Shown: in pieces, positions 5,981 to 9,239 of the stretch | Numbering within the stretch: the first letter of the stretch is position 1 | How the letters are laid out: every line of letters begins with the position of its first letter | Assembly (NCBI GenBank): GCA_050013795.1 | Contig: JBEKEO010000118.1 | Span: forward strand, 1 to 9,239 | Origin: CAWHOW01 sp050013795 | GTDB taxonomy: Bacteria; Bacteroidota; Bacteroidia; Bacteroidales; CG2-30-32-10 | Direction of reading: 5' to 3' | Length of the DNA stretch: 9,239 nucleotides | Translations under genes and position numbers: made by a program | Notes under the pieces: model-generated | Told to the model about the DNA's origin: nothing | Seen by the model: only the letters and a program-made list of their open reading frames with translations | Databases searched by the model: none

Positions 5981-6018
5981 GAACAATTAAGCAATTCAGC
6001 CATTAAACAATTAAAACT
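5981..6018 (+). repeat. AT-rich leader repeat before beta-helix gene
   Basis: This is the second copy of the leader at 4764-4800, with the final 19 bases identical and abutting the GTG start. The shared leader position supports GTG 6019, where the first gene has ATG, as the true start codon. Confidence 0.6.
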
Positions 6019-7815
6019 GTGAAAAAATTATTCTTTATCTTAATACCCGTTCTTCTTTGCTTTAGCGTTTTTTTGACGGTCGGCAGAGCAAATGCTCAAA
6101 CCAGCTATTATGTTGATGGAACAAGCGGCAATGACAGCTACTCAGGAACCTCTCTTTCCCAGGCATGGAAAACTATTCAGTATTCATTTGACAATGCAAC
6201 TCCCGGAAGCACAGTATATATACTTGGAGGCACCTATCATGAAAATATTTCTGTTGATGTAAGCGGAATTTCAGGGCATCCCATCACATATAGAAATTAT
6301 CAACACGATACCGTTATACTGGATGGAACAGGGACAGCCGGACCCAATATGTTATACCTGGAAGACCAGAGCAACATAACCATTGAAAACATCACCATCA
6401 GGAATATGGTGGATAGCTTTGCAACCGGAGTTACCATTTCATGCACTAATAGTGGTTTCGTTTCTAATATCATTTTACGCAACCTGAAGATCACCGGAAT
6501 TGACTGGTCGTCCGATTCAAGCGCTGTTCCAAATTCAAGCGATAATTCCAATCCTCTTTTAGTAAGCGGGGGTGGAACTGCGCAGGCAAATGCCATTACC
6601 AATGTGATAATTGACAGTTGTGAAATATTTCAAAACTATACCGGCTTCAGTGAAGGTCTGTCACTGGATGGAAACATTGACACTTTCATTGTATCGCATA
6701 ACTATGTACACAACAATACAAATATCGGCATTGATATGGAGGGAAACTACGGAACATGCTCCGATCCGACATACGACCATGCGCGTAACGGACATTGTTT
6801 TCTTAACACCTGCCATAATGATGTTTCCAATTATGCCACAAGCGGAGGAATTTATGTGGATGGAGGCGAAAACATCATTATTGAAAGAAATACTTCATTT
6901 CAAAACGGATATGGAATTGAAATAGGATGCGAAGAGAACGGCAGCACTTCAAACATCATTGTTCGCGACAATGTGTTCTATAATAACCAGACAGCCGGCA
7001 TAGCGATTGGCGGCTATAATTCTGCCACTACCGGACAGGTGCTTAACAGTTCCGTGCTGAACAATACTTTCCTGAAAGATGATTATTCCAACAGCGGAAC
7101 AGGAGAAATTTATATGACCAAAATGTCCGGTTGTAAAATCCGGAACAATATCTTTTATACTAATTCTCAAAACATCCTGATTACCAGGGATAATATTGCC
7201 CCATTTAACAATGATACTATTGACTATAATTGCTGGTACACTCCAAACAACGACAGCAATAGCATTAACATAACATGGGGAGCTTCAACATTCACTTCAT
7301 TTTCAAATTATAAAGTGCAAACAGGCATGGAGTCTCATTCAAAATACGCCGACCCACAACTGAACAATGAATCTGTTTCTTCTCCCAATTTTCATTTATT
7401 ATCTGCCAGCCCTTGCATTAATGCCGGAAATCCTGTTTTCGCTCCGGGAACAGGCGAAACGGATTATTATGGAGATACCAGGGTTATTAATTCCCGCGTT
7501 GATATGGGAGCCAATGAATTTTCTTCTTCAACTTCAATAAGCGATAATCCTGATAAAGATGATTATATTTATGTTTATCCCAATCCGGCATCAAAGAATA
7601 TCACTATTAAAATGCAACAGCAATCAGCAATAAAAATATTCAACATACAAGGTCAGCTATTAAAAACCCTCCCGCTTAGCCGCGAGGCTAGCGAGGCAGG
7701 TACACCAAGTGGCAATAAAACAAATGTAGATGTTTCTGCATTACCATGCGGAGTGTATGTTGTGGAAGTAAAAACGGAAAAAGGAGTTGAAGTTAAGAAG
7801 TTTGTTAAAGAGTAG
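6019..7815 (+). CDS. Secreted right-handed beta-helix protein with T9SS tail (598 aa)
   Basis: The gene starts with GTG, supported by the conserved leader. A signal peptide (1-26, RANA then QTS) is followed by YYVDGTSGNDSYSG and AWKTIQ, the DUF1565-type entry to a parallel beta-helix. It continues with GGTYHENI and GHPITYRN, as in pectate-lyase and chondroitinase-B-like folds (about 30-105). Asparagine-rich coils (NIIVRDNVF, NITIENITIRN, IRNNIFY) run to about 430. Residues 464-501 (SPCINAGN, YYGDTR, DMGANEF) match the choice-of-anchor-Q-like segment that often closes these helices. Residues 519-598 are a T9SS type A sorting domain (VYPNP, IFNIQGQL, VEVKTEKGVEVKKFVKE). Folds of this kind bind or cleave acidic polysaccharides; catalytic residues cannot be assigned, so lyase activity is only possible. 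A palindromic in-frame insertion lies at 7672-7701. The gene is probably in an operon with the propeller gene. Confidence 0.85.
   Translation: MKKLFFILIPVLLCFSVFLTVGRANAQTSYYVDGTSGNDSYSGTSLSQAWKTIQYSFDNATPGSTVYILGGTYHENISVDVSGISGHPITYRNYQHDTVILDGTGTAGPNMLYLEDQSNITIENITIRNMVDSFATGVTISCTNSGFVSNIILRNLKITGIDWSSDSSAVPNSSDNSNPLLVSGGGTAQANAITNVIIDSCEIFQNYTGFSEGLSLDGNIDTFIVSHNYVHNNTNIGIDMEGNYGTCSDPTYDHARNGHCFLNTCHNDVSNYATSGGIYVDGGENIIIERNTSFQNGYGIEIGCEENGSTSNIIVRDNVFYNNQTAGIAIGGYNSATTGQVLNSSVLNNTFLKDDYSNSGTGEIYMTKMSGCKIRNNIFYTNSQNILITRDNIAPFNNDTIDYNCWYTPNNDSNSINITWGASTFTSFSNYKVQTGMESHSKYADPQLNNESVSSPNFHLLSASPCINAGNPVFAPGTGETDYYGDTRVINSRVDMGANEFSSSTSISDNPDKDDYIYVYPNPASKNITIKMQQQSAIKIFNIQGQLLKTLPLSREASEAGTPSGNKTNVDVSALPCGVYVVEVKTEKGVEVKKFVKE
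7672..7701 (+). repeat. Palindromic in-frame insertion in the sorting domain
   Basis: Compared with the propeller gene, the DNA between the shared AAAACCCT and GGCAA is 30 bases longer here. The extra GC-rich segment contains TAGCC (7677-7681), loop GCGA, and GGCTA (7686-7690). It encodes roughly LSREASEAG within the T9SS tail. Its GC-rich CGAGGC words resemble those in the palindrome at 4592-4689, which suggests a small mobile repeat tolerated in coding DNA. The exact insertion ends are uncertain. Confidence 0.5.
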
Positions 7816-7925
7816 AAAAATTGGCAGTCAACAACATTAAACCTTGAACAATTAAATTCATTAAAAAGATAATCTTTCTGATACTTTTAATAGTTCATTG
7901 CAAAACAAATTAAGCACAAATTACT
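7816..7925 (+). promoter_or_regulatory. Spacer with diverged leader repeat before hydrolase gene
   Basis: The 110-base gap holds an imperfect relative of the AT-rich leader (ACATTAAACC, GAACAATTAAA, about 7832-7866), followed by about 60 further bases before ATG 7926. The sequence GATACTTTTAATAG near 7877-7892 is a weak -7-like candidate only. It may contain its own promoter, in contrast to the tight 39-base junction upstream. Confidence 0.3.
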
Positions 7926-9239
7926 ATGAAAACTTTTAAAATTTCTAAGAAAGCAAAAAACATAACCAGGCTTTTCATGGTTATTTCAATAGCTGTTTCT
8001 CAAAACTCAGTGTTTGCCCAAAGCGGCGAATTATATGCATCGTTATACGCAGTGCCTGTTTCAGCTAAAACAGGATTGGGAACAACCAATATTCAATGGA
8101 CATCAAAAGGGACCAGTTTCACCCAGGTATGGGTGAAGGGTACAAGCGGAGTAATGCAATTATTCGCTGCCACTTCTGACACGATGGCAAGTTCTCTGGC
8201 TCCCTGGATTCAGCAGGGAAATAATTGTACGTTTTATTTGTTCCAGGCAACAGGCTTGGCTGCGGCTGACACTGTCCGGCGCCTGGATTCTCTTGATATT
8301 TATGGAATAGCACCAATACAACCCCAGGTGGGCATTAACAAAATGGATTTACTCGAGCAATACTACGGTAATGGTTCGGGCTGCAATGGGGCATTTAGCC
8401 CTGTTACCCAAAACCCATGCACTGCGGTTGCAAAACGAATGGGCAAGAAAACAATACTGGATTGTAAATACATGGGAACGGATTATATCCGGGTGGATGT
8501 AAGTGATTATCGCATGGCATTCTGGCAAACTGACTCTGCTAATTTCTGGAATGCAATGGATGAGATGATAAATGATCTCACTGCCTCCAATATCAAACTT
8601 GTTCCTTCGCTTTTATTTAACACATATCAGTATCCTCAGTATACAGGAACGGACTTTCACACGTTTGTCACTGATTCCAATAGTCTCGCCTCTCGATATG
8701 CTGAAAACTTCATTAAGCTGTTTATAAACAGGTACAAGAACAACTCGACCATTTATTTTTATGAACTTACCAATGAAATGAATATCAGCGCTGATATTGA
8801 CACATATTCAATGACCGGCAATGATTCTTTATACGCCAATTACACCACGGATGAGATGAACGGCTTCAACAAAAGGTTTACAAAACTTATCCGCAGCCTC
8901 GACCCTAAACGTTTGATCACCTCAGGCTATGGATTTCCCCGTACATGTGGTTGGCACCTCTGGCAGATACCTGAATGGGAACCCGGTTCCGACTGGACTT
9001 CCGACACACGTGCTGAATATATCCAGGACCTGATGTATATCCATAAGTATTTTGATATAGTAAGCATTCATCCATATAACGGTAACAACGACAACCAGCG
9101 ATTTGGGTTCACAGGAATATATAATGCAGGCATGGTTGACTTTACAAAACAAATAACCGACAGTTGTAATAAGCTTTTGTATATAGGAGAGTTTGGAGAC
9201 CTGGTTCCGGTATCTTTTGATAGCATCTGGCCTTATTCA
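7926..9239 (+). CDS. Secreted clan GH-A glycoside hydrolase, 3' end beyond window
   Basis: The frame is open from ATG 7926 to the edge (438 complete codons), so the gene is partial. Residues 1-31 are a signal peptide (SVFA then QSG). Residues 42-110 match the small beta domain often found before cellulase-like enzymes (NIQWTSKGTSFTQVWV, LFAA, APWIQQG). A TIM-barrel catalytic region follows. The DYIRVDV strand carries R189. The Y-E-L-T-N283-E284 block is the acid/base NE pair of clan GH-A (GH5-like). I-H382-P-Y384 matches the conserved H-x-Y, and Y-I-G-E422-F-G is the strand-7 nucleophile. The active site is thus complete in the visible part, supporting a retaining beta-glycosidase, perhaps an endo-glucanase or mannanase. 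The substrate cannot be read, and the family could also be GH39-like. A T9SS tail is expected beyond the window. It sits 110 bases after the beta-helix gene and has no abutting leader repeat. Confidence 0.85.
   Translation, partial: MKTFKISKKAKNITRLFMVISIAVSQNSVFAQSGELYASLYAVPVSAKTGLGTTNIQWTSKGTSFTQVWVKGTSGVMQLFAATSDTMASSLAPWIQQGNNCTFYLFQATGLAAADTVRRLDSLDIYGIAPIQPQVGINKMDLLEQYYGNGSGCNGAFSPVTQNPCTAVAKRMGKKTILDCKYMGTDYIRVDVSDYRMAFWQTDSANFWNAMDEMINDLTASNIKLVPSLLFNTYQYPQYTGTDFHTFVTDSNSLASRYAENFIKLFINRYKNNSTIYFYELTNEMNISADIDTYSMTGNDSLYANYTTDEMNGFNKRFTKLIRSLDPKRLITSGYGFPRTCGWHLWQIPEWEPGSDWTSDTRAEYIQDLMYIHKYFDIVSIHPYNGNNDNQRFGFTGIYNAGMVDFTKQITDSCNKLLYIGEFGDLVPVSFDSIWPYS

Noticed and set aside
6611..6925. 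A 104-residue + strand frame within the beta-helix gene
   Set aside because: It is a shifted-frame shadow of a gene with clear signal peptide, helix repeats and T9SS tail.
8119..9152. Minus-strand reading frames inside the hydrolase gene and similar antisense frames elsewhere
   Set aside because: They overlap well-supported + strand genes with recognised domains and have no recognisable products themselves.

Overview
The window looks like a chromosomal segment of an uncultured member of the Bacteroidota. Two of its proteins end in a Por-type (type IX secretion, T9SS type A) sorting domain. The secreted proteins have short signal peptides followed by modular beta-rich ectodomains, intergenic DNA is AT-rich, and start codons lack clear Shine-Dalgarno sequences. 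All recognised protein genes lie on the + strand.

Left part (1-474): an intergenic stretch with two inverted repeats and a tRNA-like element (378-461). That element has a perfect acceptor stem and a canonical T-arm but an abnormal D and anticodon region. It ends 13 bases before the first gene.

Defence-like cluster (475-3256): three visibly AT-rich genes in tandem. The first two encode otherwise unfamiliar proteins carrying the HEPN ribonuclease signature R-[N/H]-x3-H (RNYTFH and RHIFCH). The third resembles the AbiV abortive-infection family, which is also HEPN-fold. No antitoxin, nucleotidyltransferase partner, integrase or transposase is visible. The arrangement suggests an anti-phage or toxin-like island next to a tRNA-type site.

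Regulator pair (3333-4562): a small protein fusing a sigma-70 region 4 helix-turn-helix to an RNA polymerase alpha C-terminal domain, followed 9 bases later by an unrecognised 204-residue protein.

Right part (4563-9239): a nested inverted repeat and GGCAG-type short repeats, then three exported proteins: a seven-bladed BNR-like propeller with a T9SS tail, a right-handed beta-helix protein with a choice-of-anchor-Q-like segment and a T9SS tail, and the first 438 residues of a clan GH-A glycoside hydrolase. The first two share a near-identical AT-rich leader abutting the start codon. Each T9SS tail carries a different in-frame insertion made of short repeat DNA. Together they look like a secreted, surface-attached carbohydrate-processing or adhesion set.
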